NCBI RefSeq assembly: GCF_031085175.1
Contig: NZ_JAVHUY010000007.1
Location: forward strand, 62,001 to 126,000
Source of the DNA: Phytohabitans maris
GTDB taxonomy: Bacteria > Actinomycetota > Actinomycetes > Mycobacteriales > Micromonosporaceae
Reading direction: 5' to 3'
Length of the DNA: 64,000 nt
Shown: positions 14,755-23,560 of the stretch, in pieces
Layout: each line of letters opens with the position of its first letter
Position numbering within the stretch: the stretch's first letter is position 1
Notes under the pieces: generated by a model
Told to the model about the DNA's origin: nothing
Seen by the model: only the letters and a program-made list of their open reading frames with translations
Database searches by the model: none
Position numbers and translations under genes: made by a program

Positions 14755-16202
14755 ACCCCCAGCCCTGACAGCTGCCGGTCCGGGACCGTGAACGGATCCG
14801 GCCGCTGCCCCAACCGCCCATACCCGAGGGGATTCGTGGACCGCAGCCACACCGCCCGACCCACCCCGACCAGCACCGCCACCACACACACCCCGGGCAC
14901 CAGCCACACCAACCCCGACCCAGACCCCACCAGCGAGTCCAAATGGGACACCGTCACCACCAACGCGGTCCCGCCGACAGCAACGCCCAGCAGCGGGAAC
15001 CCGACCCGAACCAGCCACGGCGCCCCAGCCGGCATACGGCGGAAGAAGGTCAGGGCGGCCAGGTTCGCGCCGGTCAGCAACACCAGCAACCCGACCGCCG
15101 CGATCACCGACAGCCAGGTGAACATCCCGTCCACCGGATCCGCCCCCACCAACGCGAACACTGTCAGCAGCAGCCCACCAGCCACCGCATAAACCACCAC
15201 ACCACCCACCGGGGCACCCTCGTTACGGCCGGCACCCACCCGGGCCAGCCCGGCCGGGAGCACACCATCCCGAGCCAAGGAGTAGACGTAACGCGCGAAG
15301 ACATTGCCAAAGGCGAGCATCGCCACGCCGATACTCGCCATCAGCAGCACCCCGGCCAACCCGGCCAACAGCGCACCCAGCGGCCACCACCGCTGCGTCA
15401 GAAACCCGAACGGCAACACCCCACCACCGGCGCCTGCGGTGATCCGGGCCGGTCCGACCGCGACCGCTACCGCGTAGGCCGACAGGGCGTAGAACAGGCC
15501 GGCGAACACCACCGCACCCGCCGTCGCCCGCGCCACCGTCGCCTCGCCACGGGCCTCCTCGCTAAACGCCGGCACCACGTCCAACCCCAGACAAGCCGCG
15601 AACCCCAACGCGACAACCAAACCGACGCCGCCGCCGGCCAGGCTCGCCGGCGACCACAGCGCCGCACTCAACGCCCCGTCCGCCGGCGTCAGCACCGCCA
15701 CCACATCGACCGCGGCGAGGACCGCGATCGTGGGCACCTGCACCACCGTCAACAGGCGCACATTCACCGCCGACACCCCACCCAAACCAGCCACCACCAG
15801 CAAGGTGGCCGCAGCCCACACCGGCCACGGACCACCGAACTCAGCCGCGAGAGTGGCGCCGGAAAGGCCCAAGATGCTGGCCCCAATAGCCCCGTAGACC
15901 ACCAAACCGAGCACGCCGGCCGCGACCGCGGCCGGCCGGCCCAAACCGGCCGCGCACACCGCGTAGAACGGGGCACTATGCCGCTGCCGCCGTCCGACCG
16001 CGACGTAACCGACCAGCAGCACACCCACCGCCCCAGCGGCCAACAGCAGCGCCAACGGCACCCCCACCACACCGCTCTGCCCATACAACGCCGGGATACC
16101 GCCGGCGAACACGATCAACGGGCTCGAGGCGGCTACCGCCACCACCCACAACGACCCACCGCCCAAACTCCGACGAGCCAACCCACGCGGCCCGGTCACC
16201 AC
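14751..16202 (-). CDS. APC-superfamily amino-acid transporter
   Basis: A 483-residue integral membrane protein with about 12 hydrophobic segments. The N-terminal SLWVVAVAASSPLIVFAGGIPALYG corresponds to the first helix with the substrate-backbone-binding glycine region of APC permeases. AFSEEARGEATVARAT in the cytoplasmic loop is the typical F-x-x-E/D-x-R-x-x-x-x-x-x-P/A signature. The start is one of two GTGs (16202 or 16199) overlapping the preceding stop. With the decarboxylase downstream it may exchange histidine for its amine; the substrate is inference. Confidence 0.8.
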   Translation of the reverse strand: MVTGPRGLARRSLGGGSLWVVAVAASSPLIVFAGGIPALYGQSGVVGVPLALLLAAGAVGVLLVGYVAVGRRQRHSAPFYAVCAAGLGRPAAVAAGVLGLVVYGAIGASILGLSGATLAAEFGGPWPVWAAATLLVVAGLGGVSAVNVRLLTVVQVPTIAVLAAVDVVAVLTPADGALSAALWSPASLAGGGVGLVVALGFAACLGLDVVPAFSEEARGEATVARATAGAVVFAGLFYALSAYAVAVAVGPARITAGAGGGVLPFGFLTQRWWPLGALLAGLAGVLLMASIGVAMLAFGNVFARYVYSLARDGVLPAGLARVGAGRNEGAPVGGVVVYAVAGGLLLTVFALVGADPVDGMFTWLSVIAAVGLLVLLTGANLAALTFFRRMPAGAPWLVRVGFPLLGVAVGGTALVVTVSHLDSLVGSGSGLVWLVPGVCVVAVLVGVGRAVWLRSTNPLGYGRLGQRPDPFTVPDRQLSGLGV

Positions 16203-16465
16203 ACCACCACCCCCGCGCCCGCGACCCCCAAGACCGCGCCCGCGATCCCCGGGACGGACGCGCCGCGCACCAGCCCAACCAGGCCGGCCCCCTCCAGGGC
16301 CCGCGGCGCGCCCGCCGGTTCACCCGCCCGCACGGAGCTGACATCCCGTGCGGGCGGGGAGACACCACCACCAGAGCTGAGGAATATGGCAGCCGCCCAA
16401 CAGGGCTGCGACAGCCCGAGCTGCACACTGACGGCCGCAGGCGATGCCACCGGAATCGTCGCCAC
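16196..16465 (-). CDS. Small hydrophobic protein upstream of transporter
   Basis: An 89-residue frame starts at the GTG at 16465, directly after the methyltransferase stop, and ends overlapping the transporter start. It contains a hydrophobic N-terminus (VASPAAVSVQLGLSQPCWAAAIFL) and a glycine/valine-rich membrane-like C-terminus (IAGAVLGVAGAGVVVW). It may be a small membrane subunit or only a coupling frame. No family recognised. Confidence 0.4.
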   Translation of the reverse strand: MATIPVASPAAVSVQLGLSQPCWAAAIFLSSGGGVSPPARDVSSVRAGEPAGAPRALEGAGLVGLVRGASVPGIAGAVLGVAGAGVVVW

Positions 16466-16468
16466 GTC

Positions 16469-17359
16469 CTACACCGCCCCAACCCGCGACGGCGGCCGCC
16501 GGTCTGCCGGTGGTTTGCGGGCCAAGCCGCCCAGGCTCAACGCGGCGATGGCCGGATCAGCCACCCGCACACCGGTCCCGTTACGCCAGTCGTCCAGCGC
16601 CACCACACCCGGCTCGACCAGCTCCAGACCGGTGAAGAAGTCGGCGACCTGTTCATAGGTGCGGGCCACGATCGGCGTACCAGCCGCCGCGTACAACGCC
16701 GTCACCGCCTGCGTTTCAGCAAGCAAGGCCCCCGTGACGTGCTCGTCGGTGACATGCGAAATCCCCAGATAACTACCGCCCGGCAACCGATCCAGATACC
16801 GGCGCACCAACTCCAACGGCTCCTGGTCATCGGGCAGGAACAGCAGCACGCTGACCATCAACACCGCGACCGGCCGCGAGAAGTCGAGCAGCTTCTCCGC
16901 CTGGTCCAGCACGACCTCCGCGTCGCGCATGTCGGCCTGCACGACGAGGGTGTGGTCGTCGCCGTCCAGCAGGGTGCGGCTGTACGCCACCGCCACCGGA
17001 TCCACGTCCACGTACACGACCCGCGCGTCCTCGAACCTCTCCCGGGCGCTCTGGTGGACGTTGCCCACCGTGGGGATGCCCGAACCGACGTCCAGCAGTT
17101 GCGTGATACCGGCCTCGGCGACCAGATACTCGACCAGCCGCTTGAGGAACCGCCGATTGGCATGCGTGACGTCCTGGACCCACGGCGCCACCGCCAACAC
17201 CCGCTCCGCCAACCGGCGATCCACATCAAAGTTGTGCATCCCACCCAAAAAGTAGTCGTATACCCGGGCCGCGCTCGGACGCGACAGATCCGCCTCCGGC
17301 ACCCGCGGATGCGGCAACAACACACCCGGCGTCAGCAACTCCCGCCTCCGCTGATCCAT
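16469..17359 (-). CDS. SAV2177-family (DUF574) SAM-dependent methyltransferase
   Basis: A 296-residue protein starting at the ATG at 17359. The family signature PSAARVYDYFLGGMHNFDVDRRLAE (30-54) is very clear, followed by ANRRFLKRLVEYL, motif I QLLDVGSGIPT, VVYVDVDPVAVAYSR and ADMRD. These proteins are abundant in actinobacteria, bind SAM and are mostly uncharacterised. It follows the zinc-ribbon gene by one base and heads the transporter/decarboxylase operon, so it may regulate or modify a component of that set. Confidence 0.85.
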   Translation of the reverse strand: MDQRRRELLTPGVLLPHPRVPEADLSRPSAARVYDYFLGGMHNFDVDRRLAERVLAVAPWVQDVTHANRRFLKRLVEYLVAEAGITQLLDVGSGIPTVGNVHQSARERFEDARVVYVDVDPVAVAYSRTLLDGDDHTLVVQADMRDAEVVLDQAEKLLDFSRPVAVLMVSVLLFLPDDQEPLELVRRYLDRLPGGSYLGISHVTDEHVTGALLAETQAVTALYAAAGTPIVARTYEQVADFFTGLELVEPGVVALDDWRNGTGVRVADPAIAALSLGGLARKPPADRRPPSRVGAV

Positions 17360-17360
17360 G

Positions 17361-17588
17361 TCAGGCCCTCGCCTCCTCCTCGCCTGCGGCGTCCGCCATG
17401 CCGTCAAGGCCGCGCAGGATCACGGCGTCGGCCGCCCGCCAGGTCGCACAGCGCGTCACCCCGCACCGTGGGCAGACGCCTGTGTCGGGATCGTCGGCGT
17501 GTGCCGCCGCGCTCTGCTGAGCCGCTGCCAGCTCCTCCGCCGTTGGGCGTGGGAGCTCCTGACCCTGGCCAGTCACGGACAGTGCCAC
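17361..17588 (-). CDS. Small zinc-ribbon-like protein
   Basis: A 75-residue protein starts at the GTG at 17588 with AAGGAGG six bases upstream. A CPRCGVTRC cluster followed by TWRAADAVILRGL suggests a one-knuckle zinc site. The N-terminal half is charged and helical (PTAEELAAAQQSAAAHADD). It is the first gene of the operon leading to the SAV2177-type methyltransferase. The 240 bases to the divergent regulator at 17831 hold the shared promoter region. Confidence 0.55.
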   Translation of the reverse strand: MALSVTGQGQELPRPTAEELAAAQQSAAAHADDPDTGVCPRCGVTRCATWRAADAVILRGLDGMADAAGEEEARA

Positions 17589-17830
17589 TTGCGGCCTCCT
17601 TCCCACGGGCTCGTACGAACGGGCAAGACAGAAAAGGCGCAGGCCACGACTGGCAACGGTTCGATGTGATGGCATCGGTCAACGTCGCCGCGCGTATATG
17701 AAACCGTCGCCGATGCTTTGGCCGGAACCATGTGCGCACCCATGTGAAATGTGCATGCCATAGTGCAGGCCATGCGCGCGAACCGTCGATACCGGTACGG
17801 TCGAAGTGAGCGGCGGCGAAAGGATTGGCG

Positions 17831-19219
17831 ATGACCAAGAGAAATGAACCGCTGGCCGAGCTGGTCACCGAAGCCGGCCTCTCCGAGGGAGGACTTGCAC
17901 GCCGGGTCAACGAGCTCGGACAGGACGAAGGGCTTCAGCTGACGTACGACTACACGGCCGTCTACCGTTGGGTGCGTAAGGGGCAGCGGCCCGAGCCGCC
18001 GGTGCCGTCGCTGATCGCCCAGGCACTTAGCGAACGGCTGGGCCGCCAGGTCCGGCCCAGCGACTTCGGCATGACCGACACCGCCAGCCTGGCCACCCGC
18101 GCCCTGACCTACAACTCCGACGTGCCAGGGACCGTCGACACCATCCTCGAACTGGGGAGGACCGAGTTGAAATCCCGAGGAATGCAGCGGCGCCGCATGA
18201 TGACCGCACCCTTCGTCCTGGCCGCCGCAGCAGGTCCCAGCCGCGACTGGCTGCTCTCGACGCTGGACGAAACCTTCGACCAGGACGCCCCCCGCAAGAT
18301 CGGCATGCGCCAGATCGACGGCATCCGCGGCATGTTCAAAATCATGCAAGAGATGGACGTCATGCGCGGCGGCGGCCACGCCCGCGTCACCCTGGTCGAA
18401 TACCTCTCGGGCTACGTCCTGCCGTTGGTACGTCGCCAGCACGACCAGGAAGCTGTTCAACTGGCACTCTACGAAGCCGCCGCCGAGCAGGCATACCTCG
18501 TGGGCTGGATGGCCTACGACGACGGCCAGCACGGCCTCGCCCAGCGCTACCTCATCCAGTCGCTGCGACTGGCCAGCGCCTCGAAGAACAAGGTGCTCGG
18601 CGCGCACGTCCTGGCCGGCATGTCGGACCAGGCCAACCTGCTGGGCTACCCCGAGGAAGCACTCGCCCTGGCCCGCGTCGGCCAGCGCGGCATCACTATC
18701 AGCGACTCGCCCGCCTGCATGGCCGACCTGCAAATCCTCGAAGCCCGCGCGCTCGCCGCCCTCGCCCGCGACGGCCGCCCCAAAGGATCGGTAACCGAAG
18801 CCGTCCGCCGCGCCGAAGCAACCTTCCAACACGTTCGCCCCGACAACGAACCCGAATGGGCACGCTTCATCGACCCCGCCTACCTGTACGGCGAAGCCGC
18901 CCACTGCTTCCGCGACATCGCCGACACCGCCCAAATCGACCGCTTCGCCAGCGAATCCGCAGCCGAAGCCGCCCGCCAACACCGCGCCCGCCGCGGCGCC
19001 CTCAGCCAAGCCGCCCTCGTCTCCGGCGACCTGCAGCGCAACGAAATCGAACGCGCAGCCACCCGCGGCCAAACCGTGATATCGCTCGCCGAAACCGTCG
19101 AATCCAGCCGCTGCATCGAAACCGTCCGCGACCTCACCAAGCGGTTCAAGCCACATGGACGGATGCCGGAAGTACAAGCATTCCAGGCCCGCGCCGGCCA
19201 ACTGCTCAAGGTGGCATAA
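17831..19219 (+). CDS. HTH regulator with TPR-like repeat domain
   Basis: A 462-residue protein starting at the ATG at 17831 (RBS GAAAGGA). The N-terminal 75 residues contain an HTH (LVTEAGLSEGGLARRVNELG...YTAVYRWVRKGQRP). A long alpha-helical region follows with TPR-like repeats, e.g. YDDGQHGLAQRYLIQSLRLASASKNKVLGAHVLAGMSDQANLLGYPEEALAL in pieces. Such proteins are common in Streptomyces and relatives and act as transcriptional regulators or sensors. It is divergent from the zinc-ribbon/methyltransferase operon and could control it. Third-position GC is high and typical of the island. Confidence 0.7.
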   Translation: MTKRNEPLAELVTEAGLSEGGLARRVNELGQDEGLQLTYDYTAVYRWVRKGQRPEPPVPSLIAQALSERLGRQVRPSDFGMTDTASLATRALTYNSDVPGTVDTILELGRTELKSRGMQRRRMMTAPFVLAAAAGPSRDWLLSTLDETFDQDAPRKIGMRQIDGIRGMFKIMQEMDVMRGGGHARVTLVEYLSGYVLPLVRRQHDQEAVQLALYEAAAEQAYLVGWMAYDDGQHGLAQRYLIQSLRLASASKNKVLGAHVLAGMSDQANLLGYPEEALALARVGQRGITISDSPACMADLQILEARALAALARDGRPKGSVTEAVRRAEATFQHVRPDNEPEWARFIDPAYLYGEAAHCFRDIADTAQIDRFASESAAEAARQHRARRGALSQAALVSGDLQRNEIERAATRGQTVISLAETVESSRCIETVRDLTKRFKPHGRMPEVQAFQARAGQLLKVA

Positions 19220-19322
19220 CATCACTTGCCCTAACGCTTCCAATCTCGGGGCGGTGAACGCCTTGTTCGGTGCCGTATGTTCAGCTTCAGGCGCGCCCAC
19301 ACCTCAAGGAAGGTGACATCTG

Positions 19323-19784
19323 GTGACAACGGTCGTGATCTCTGGAAGCCGGAGGACCGGTAACCGCGATCAGGACGAATTTGATCAAATCTTCGACTAT
19401 TTCCTCTCGCCGTTTACCGACGACGAGGAAGCATGTGTGTTTGTCGGCGGAGCAGTCGGGATCGACAGCCTTTCTCTCACATGGCTGGTTAGTCACACAC
19501 CCGCTCGTCTCGTCATAGCAGCGCCAGGCAAGGTCTCACGGCAGCCTCGCGAGGCTCAGGCGGCGATAGCGCTTGCCGAACGTTCGGGGCGTGCCCAGAT
19601 TGTCGAACTGGACCACCCGAGATTTCCAAGCACGGAGGCATATCATGCGAGAAATCGCTGGATGGTCGATCGGGCACAGCTCTTGATCGCTTTCCCTCTC
19701 GGGGACGACCCGAAGAGCGGCACGTGGTTCACCATTCGCTACGCCGCCGAGCAGCGAAAGCCACGTCTGATCGTGCCAATCTGA
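19323..19784 (+). CDS. SLOG/DprA-like Rossmann-fold nucleotide-binding protein
   Basis: A 153-residue protein starts at the GTG at 19323 behind AAGGAAGG. VVISGSRR at the N-terminus, VFVGGAVGIDSLSL, and HARNRWMVDRAQLLIAFPLG followed by SGTWFTIRYAAEQRKPRLIVPI correspond to the strands and glycine-rich loops of the SLOG fold (DprA, LOG, DUF2493-like). SLOG proteins bind nucleotides or nucleotide-derived ligands; several sense cyclic nucleotides or ADP-ribose signals in defence systems. The next gene overlaps no more than its ribosome binding site, so the pair is probably co-expressed. The local DNA is less GC-rich than its surroundings. Confidence 0.7.
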   Translation: MTTVVISGSRRTGNRDQDEFDQIFDYFLSPFTDDEEACVFVGGAVGIDSLSLTWLVSHTPARLVIAAPGKVSRQPREAQAAIALAERSGRAQIVELDHPRFPSTEAYHARNRWMVDRAQLLIAFPLGDDPKSGTWFTIRYAAEQRKPRLIVPI

Positions 19785-19792
19785 GCCACGAG

Positions 19793-21079
19793 ATGGAATC
19801 CATGGACCGCCAGCCCGGAAAACAACAGTTACGTCGCCTCCGCGAACGGCGCGGCTGGTCCTGGACAGACCAGGCTCAGACGATCAAGTCAATGGCGAAG
19901 CGACTCAGCATCGATGCGACTGCAAACACCGCACTCGCTAGCATCCGTCGAACAATAGCTCGCTGGGAGTCAGGCTCGTCTACCATTCCTGATGCTCGCT
20001 ACCAATGGATCCTAGCCCATGTTTATGCTGAGCGGGGCCAGGAGGTTCAAACTGGACCCGGGTCAGACTTCCTCGCCCTCTTGTCCGCGTTCCAGCAAAT
20101 GGGCGTTGCGCCCGATCGGGTGGCGGAGCTTCATACTACCGTTTTGGCCTGGGCCGAAGGACGCCATCCTGCCGCATCGCGGCTGGACGATGGCGATCTC
20201 GCCGAAATGACCCGGACTCTTAACGGTATCACACAGCAGATCGGCAAAATCCCATTTGTACGATCACAGATCGCACTCGCTCCATTGATTGACTCGTTAC
20301 GCCACGCAAAACAGACGAACACCGATCTGCCACCCGACGGCCGGACTCTTGCGGCCCGCACATACGCTGCCGCAGCCCGACTCGCCTTCGAACTTCGCGA
20401 CGATGAACTCTCCAAACGATACTATGACAAAGCCCTATCGCATGCGCAGCGCGTACCCAGCCAGTCGCTTGTCGCTAGCATCGGCACTAGCTTGGCCATG
20501 GTAACTATGCACCGAGATGACGACTTCGCGACCGCCGAGCGAATCATTAACACTACAATCAAGGCTGCCCTCGCGGGCCCAAGCATGACGACGCGTGCCC
20601 GCGCATTTGCGATTCAGTCCGAGATAGCTGCACGTCGCAAGCTCGTGCGCCCCGCCGCTGCAGCACTCCAGCTTGCAGAGCAGTATACAGAGAAAGCGAG
20701 TCCCGATGATCCGTCCGGCAGGCCATTTGACGATGCTCGCCTGGCAGGTTTCACAGGTCTTTACAACTTGCTTACCGGGTCAACTACGTCCGCAATAGAC
20801 CATCTCAATCGCGCAAGGTACGGAATTCCCGAGAGTATAGATCCCATTCAGCTATCGATAATTGTTGCCGACCTGGCAAAAACGCATCTGGTATGCTCAA
20901 GACCCGAGCCTGACCTCGCGGTCTCGTCTCTACGCGAGTGCGTAACCCTTGTCGGCAAATCCCGCAGCCGGGTAGCTGCTGGCCGTATACGCCATGTACG
21001 TTGGCTACTGCGCCGCTGGAATGGTCATCAATCGGTCGCGGATCTTGACGATCACATATACGCTACCTTGTTCGACTGA
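19793..21079 (+). CDS. HTH/TPR regulator paired with the SLOG protein
   Basis: A 428-residue protein starting at the ATG at 19793 (a second ATG at 19802 is possible). An XRE-like HTH lies at the N-terminus (LRRLRERRGWSWTDQAQ..SIRRTIARWESGSS), followed by a helical TPR-like domain (TYAAAARLAFELRDDELSKRYYDKALSHA; AERIINTTIKAAL). It starts 8 bases after the SLOG stop. Codon use here is much less GC-biased than on either side, so this pair probably arrived separately. A ligand-sensing repressor of the pair is a reasonable guess. Confidence 0.65.
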   Translation: MESMDRQPGKQQLRRLRERRGWSWTDQAQTIKSMAKRLSIDATANTALASIRRTIARWESGSSTIPDARYQWILAHVYAERGQEVQTGPGSDFLALLSAFQQMGVAPDRVAELHTTVLAWAEGRHPAASRLDDGDLAEMTRTLNGITQQIGKIPFVRSQIALAPLIDSLRHAKQTNTDLPPDGRTLAARTYAAAARLAFELRDDELSKRYYDKALSHAQRVPSQSLVASIGTSLAMVTMHRDDDFATAERIINTTIKAALAGPSMTTRARAFAIQSEIAARRKLVRPAAAALQLAEQYTEKASPDDPSGRPFDDARLAGFTGLYNLLTGSTTSAIDHLNRARYGIPESIDPIQLSIIVADLAKTHLVCSRPEPDLAVSSLRECVTLVGKSRSRVAAGRIRHVRWLLRRWNGHQSVADLDDHIYATLFD

Positions 21080-21229
21080 CCGCCAGGAAATATCTACTCT
21101 CCCGGGATGCTCTACCTGCCACCGATGCCCGCATTGCATGCGATAAAGAGAGGTGCGGCGATGCACTGACGCTCAGTCGCGATAAACCGTTCCGAATGGT
21201 CCACACGGTGTCATTGTCCGCGCCGAGCT

Positions 21230-22066
21230 CTACCGCCACGTTCTGTGGCGGGTATATATCGATAGATCCGGTGGCGTGGCGGAGAGCCGAGAAAGGCCGT
21301 GGGCGGCGAACTGTCGATCGACATTGAATGGTGAGCGGTAGTGATGGAACCCTTGCCGGCCATGGTGACGCGTCTGGAGTAGGTTTTCGCAGATAACGAG
21401 TTCGCTGAGGTTGAGCAGGGCACCGATTGTCGCGGTCAGATCCGGTAGGTGGTCGAGTGTGTCCATGATCCACAAGAGGATCGGCGCTTTGGCCAGCAGG
21501 TGTTCTGGTTGGTAGACCGGGTGTGGGTAGCCGTGCCGATGGGATCGCCAGGTGAAGAAGTCGGTCGGTGGTGAGGGCAGATCGCAGCCGAGGGCGAGAA
21601 AGCCGGCACGGTGCAGGGCGAGGACGTCTTCGCCGATGCCGCAGCCGTAGTCGATGATCGTCGCGTCGCGGTGGGCTGTGAGAAGGGGTTTGGCGGCGTC
21701 GACGTAGCGGGGGCGATGGCCGCTGGCGTGCCAGATGACTTGGTTGTAGAGGTACGCGTCGGTGCTGCTGTAGAAGCGTCGAACCTGTTCGTGTGTTTGG
21801 GGCGTGGCTCGGTCCCACTGCTGCGCGAGCGTGCGGGATGAGTCGTGGTAGGGCTTGAATCTGTCGCCGAGGTACTCGACGAGTTCGGTGTGCAAGGTTG
21901 TGCCGGCGGCGCGGTCCCATCGCAGCCGATCCCATGCCTGCCAGCATGGGTCGCACTGGTCGAGATGGCTTCGTACCGCGAGGTCTACGTGTGGCGGCAA
22001 CCGACGGACGAGGTACTGGTCGAAGGCGGTGCGTGTGTCAACACAGGTGGGCTGATCTGCGATCAT
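21230..22066 (-). CDS. SAM-dependent methyltransferase with N-terminal zinc-finger-like segment
   Basis: A 278-residue protein starting at the ATG at 22066 (GAGGAC five bases upstream). Residues around HVDLAVRSHLDQCDPCWQAW form an H-x3-C-x2-C zinc-binding pattern like anti-sigma-factor fingers. The second half has motif I ATIIDYGCGIGEDVLALHRAG, LGCDLPSPP and the later IMDTLDHLPDLTATIGALL, typical of class I methyltransferases. It is divergent from the NUDIX gene. The zinc finger may bind a partner or nucleic acid. Substrate unknown. Confidence 0.7.
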   Translation of the reverse strand: MIADQPTCVDTRTAFDQYLVRRLPPHVDLAVRSHLDQCDPCWQAWDRLRWDRAAGTTLHTELVEYLGDRFKPYHDSSRTLAQQWDRATPQTHEQVRRFYSSTDAYLYNQVIWHASGHRPRYVDAAKPLLTAHRDATIIDYGCGIGEDVLALHRAGFLALGCDLPSPPTDFFTWRSHRHGYPHPVYQPEHLLAKAPILLWIMDTLDHLPDLTATIGALLNLSELVICENLLQTRHHGRQGFHHYRSPFNVDRQFAAHGLSRLSATPPDLSIYTRHRTWR

Positions 22067-22229
22067 GGGGTCCTCACCGAGACAGAGCCGGTTCAAGGTC
22101 TCTGGGGTCTGGTCGACCGCGGTCGGTGTGCCGGACGGACAGGCCGGCCGCGGTGTGGCACAGTCGGGGCCGGAGCGTCTTTGAGGCGTCGCTCGGGACC
22201 TGATTGCCGGATGGGACGGACGCGTTGAT

Positions 22230-22763
22230 ATGACGGTGAAGCACGCAACCGCTGGCGCCTTTGTCTTCTGCCACTTTGGCGACTGTTGGCGTTTGGGGCT
22301 CATCGAGCATCCCCGTTTGAGCCGCCACATGATCATGGGTGGGCATGTGGAGCTGTTCGAGACGCAGGCCGAGGCGGCGGTGCGCGAGGTTGAGGAGGAG
22401 TCGGGGCTGCGGCGGGTACGCCTGATCGATCCGCCGACCCCGGGATTGCCGGTCGGGTTCCCGCATTCGTCGGTGGCCGCGCCGTGGTGGACCACGGAGC
22501 AGGACGTGCCGGCAGACAATCATCTTGGTGAGCCGCACGTGCATGTTGATCACCAGTATGTGGCGGTGGTGGAGGATCCGACGCCGGTCGCGGAGTCGGT
22601 ACACCGGTTTGGCTGGTTCGATCAGCGGCAGTTGGCTGGCCTATCGATGTTCGAGGACACCCGGCAGTTGGCGGCGGTGTTGTTCTCGTGCGTTGATGAC
22701 GTGGTAACGGGCCGAGTCGATCCGGTGATGGCGGTACGGCCGTTGGTAGCCGCTCGCGGTTGA
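22230..22763 (+). CDS. NUDIX hydrolase
   Basis: A 177-residue protein starting at the ATG at 22230. The NUDIX box is GGHVELFETQAEAAVREVEEESGL (in two parts: G-x5-E-x7-REV-x-EE-x-G), with the catalytic glutamates in REVEEE. NUDIX enzymes hydrolyse nucleoside diphosphates linked to another group. It is convergent with and only 8 bases from the ten-gene deazapurine operon. A role in cleaning up or activating a modified nucleotide from that pathway fits the context but is inference. Confidence 0.85.
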   Translation: MTVKHATAGAFVFCHFGDCWRLGLIEHPRLSRHMIMGGHVELFETQAEAAVREVEEESGLRRVRLIDPPTPGLPVGFPHSSVAAPWWTTEQDVPADNHLGEPHVHVDHQYVAVVEDPTPVAESVHRFGWFDQRQLAGLSMFEDTRQLAAVLFSCVDDVVTGRVDPVMAVRPLVAARG

Positions 22764-22771
22764 GTGGTGCC

Positions 22772-23560
22772 TCACCGTTCGGCGTGCTGAGGTTGGCAGT
22801 CTTGGCTGCAGCGTGCGGGTGCCGTAGTGCGGTTTACTGTTTCGGCCAGGCAACGCGGGGAAGCCGCCGCGATATGGTCTGCCATCTGGTCGATGAGTTG
22901 GTCGTTGGTTAGTCGACGGCGGTCCAGCACGGTGAGCCGCTGTGGGTCGTCTGCGGCGAGGCGTCCGAATAGGGCGTCAGCACGCCGGTGTAGCTGCCAC
23001 TGCTGTTCGGTGTAGCGGATGCCGTCGCGGGTTTCGGCGCGGCGGATGGCGGCGGTCATGTCGTCAGTGATGAGGATCGTCAGGTCCGGCAGGGGCCGCC
23101 ATCTGGCGGCGAGGTCGAGGATGAGTTGTGCGTGCTGGTAGGCGCTCTGGTCATCGGGGTGGACGATCAGGGACTGGTAGACGGCGGTGGAGTGGACGCT
23201 GCGGCCTTCGATGACGGTGCGGCCCTGGGCGAGAGCTGTCGCACTGCCGTTTTCGTAGTCGAAGGTCTTGATCGCCAGCAGCAGCAGGGTCTCCGTGCCG
23301 GGGTGTCCGCTGCGCAGGAACGGATCGCCGTTCGCCGCTGCGATCAGGATGCGCAGCAGGTCCCGTCCCAGGTCGTTGTCGTCGGTGTGGTGCCGTTGGG
23401 AGAACTCTTCGAGAACCACGAACCCGTCGCTGGTGTGACGCTCGAGGAGCTGTCCGGTCAGGTGGGTCTTGCCGACGCCGCTGATCCCTTCGACAGAGAT
23501 GAGTCGGCCGCGATGGCAGCGAAGGTCGTGCGCGGCTGGTCCTTCTCGACCGGGGGTCAA
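22772..23560 (-). CDS. Thymidylate-kinase-like P-loop protein 2
   Basis: A 262-residue protein. The Walker A loop is EGISGVGKTHL, followed by kinase features VIEGRSVHSTAVYQSL (substrate-base region, position of the DR motif) and a C-terminal lid-like segment. This is the dTMP-kinase fold, which phosphorylates nucleoside monophosphates. The start is most likely TTG at 23560, overlapping the exonuclease stop by TTGA, which gives about 20 residues before the fold. It is the last gene of the operon and a paralogue of the protein at 26320-26988. The usual DRY/DRW sequence is replaced, so its substrate may not be dTMP. Confidence 0.75.
   Translation of the reverse strand: MTPGREGPAAHDLRCHRGRLISVEGISGVGKTHLTGQLLERHTSDGFVVLEEFSQRHHTDDNDLGRDLLRILIAAANGDPFLRSGHPGTETLLLLAIKTFDYENGSATALAQGRTVIEGRSVHSTAVYQSLIVHPDDQSAYQHAQLILDLAARWRPLPDLTILITDDMTAAIRRAETRDGIRYTEQQWQLHRRADALFGRLAADDPQRLTVLDRRRLTNDQLIDQMADHIAAASPRCLAETVNRTTAPARCSQDCQPQHAER

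Noticed and set aside
22074-22519. N-terminal extension of the zinc-finger methyltransferase frame
   Set aside because: It overlaps the NUDIX gene on the other strand and lacks protein character; the ATG at 22066 has a good ribosome binding site.
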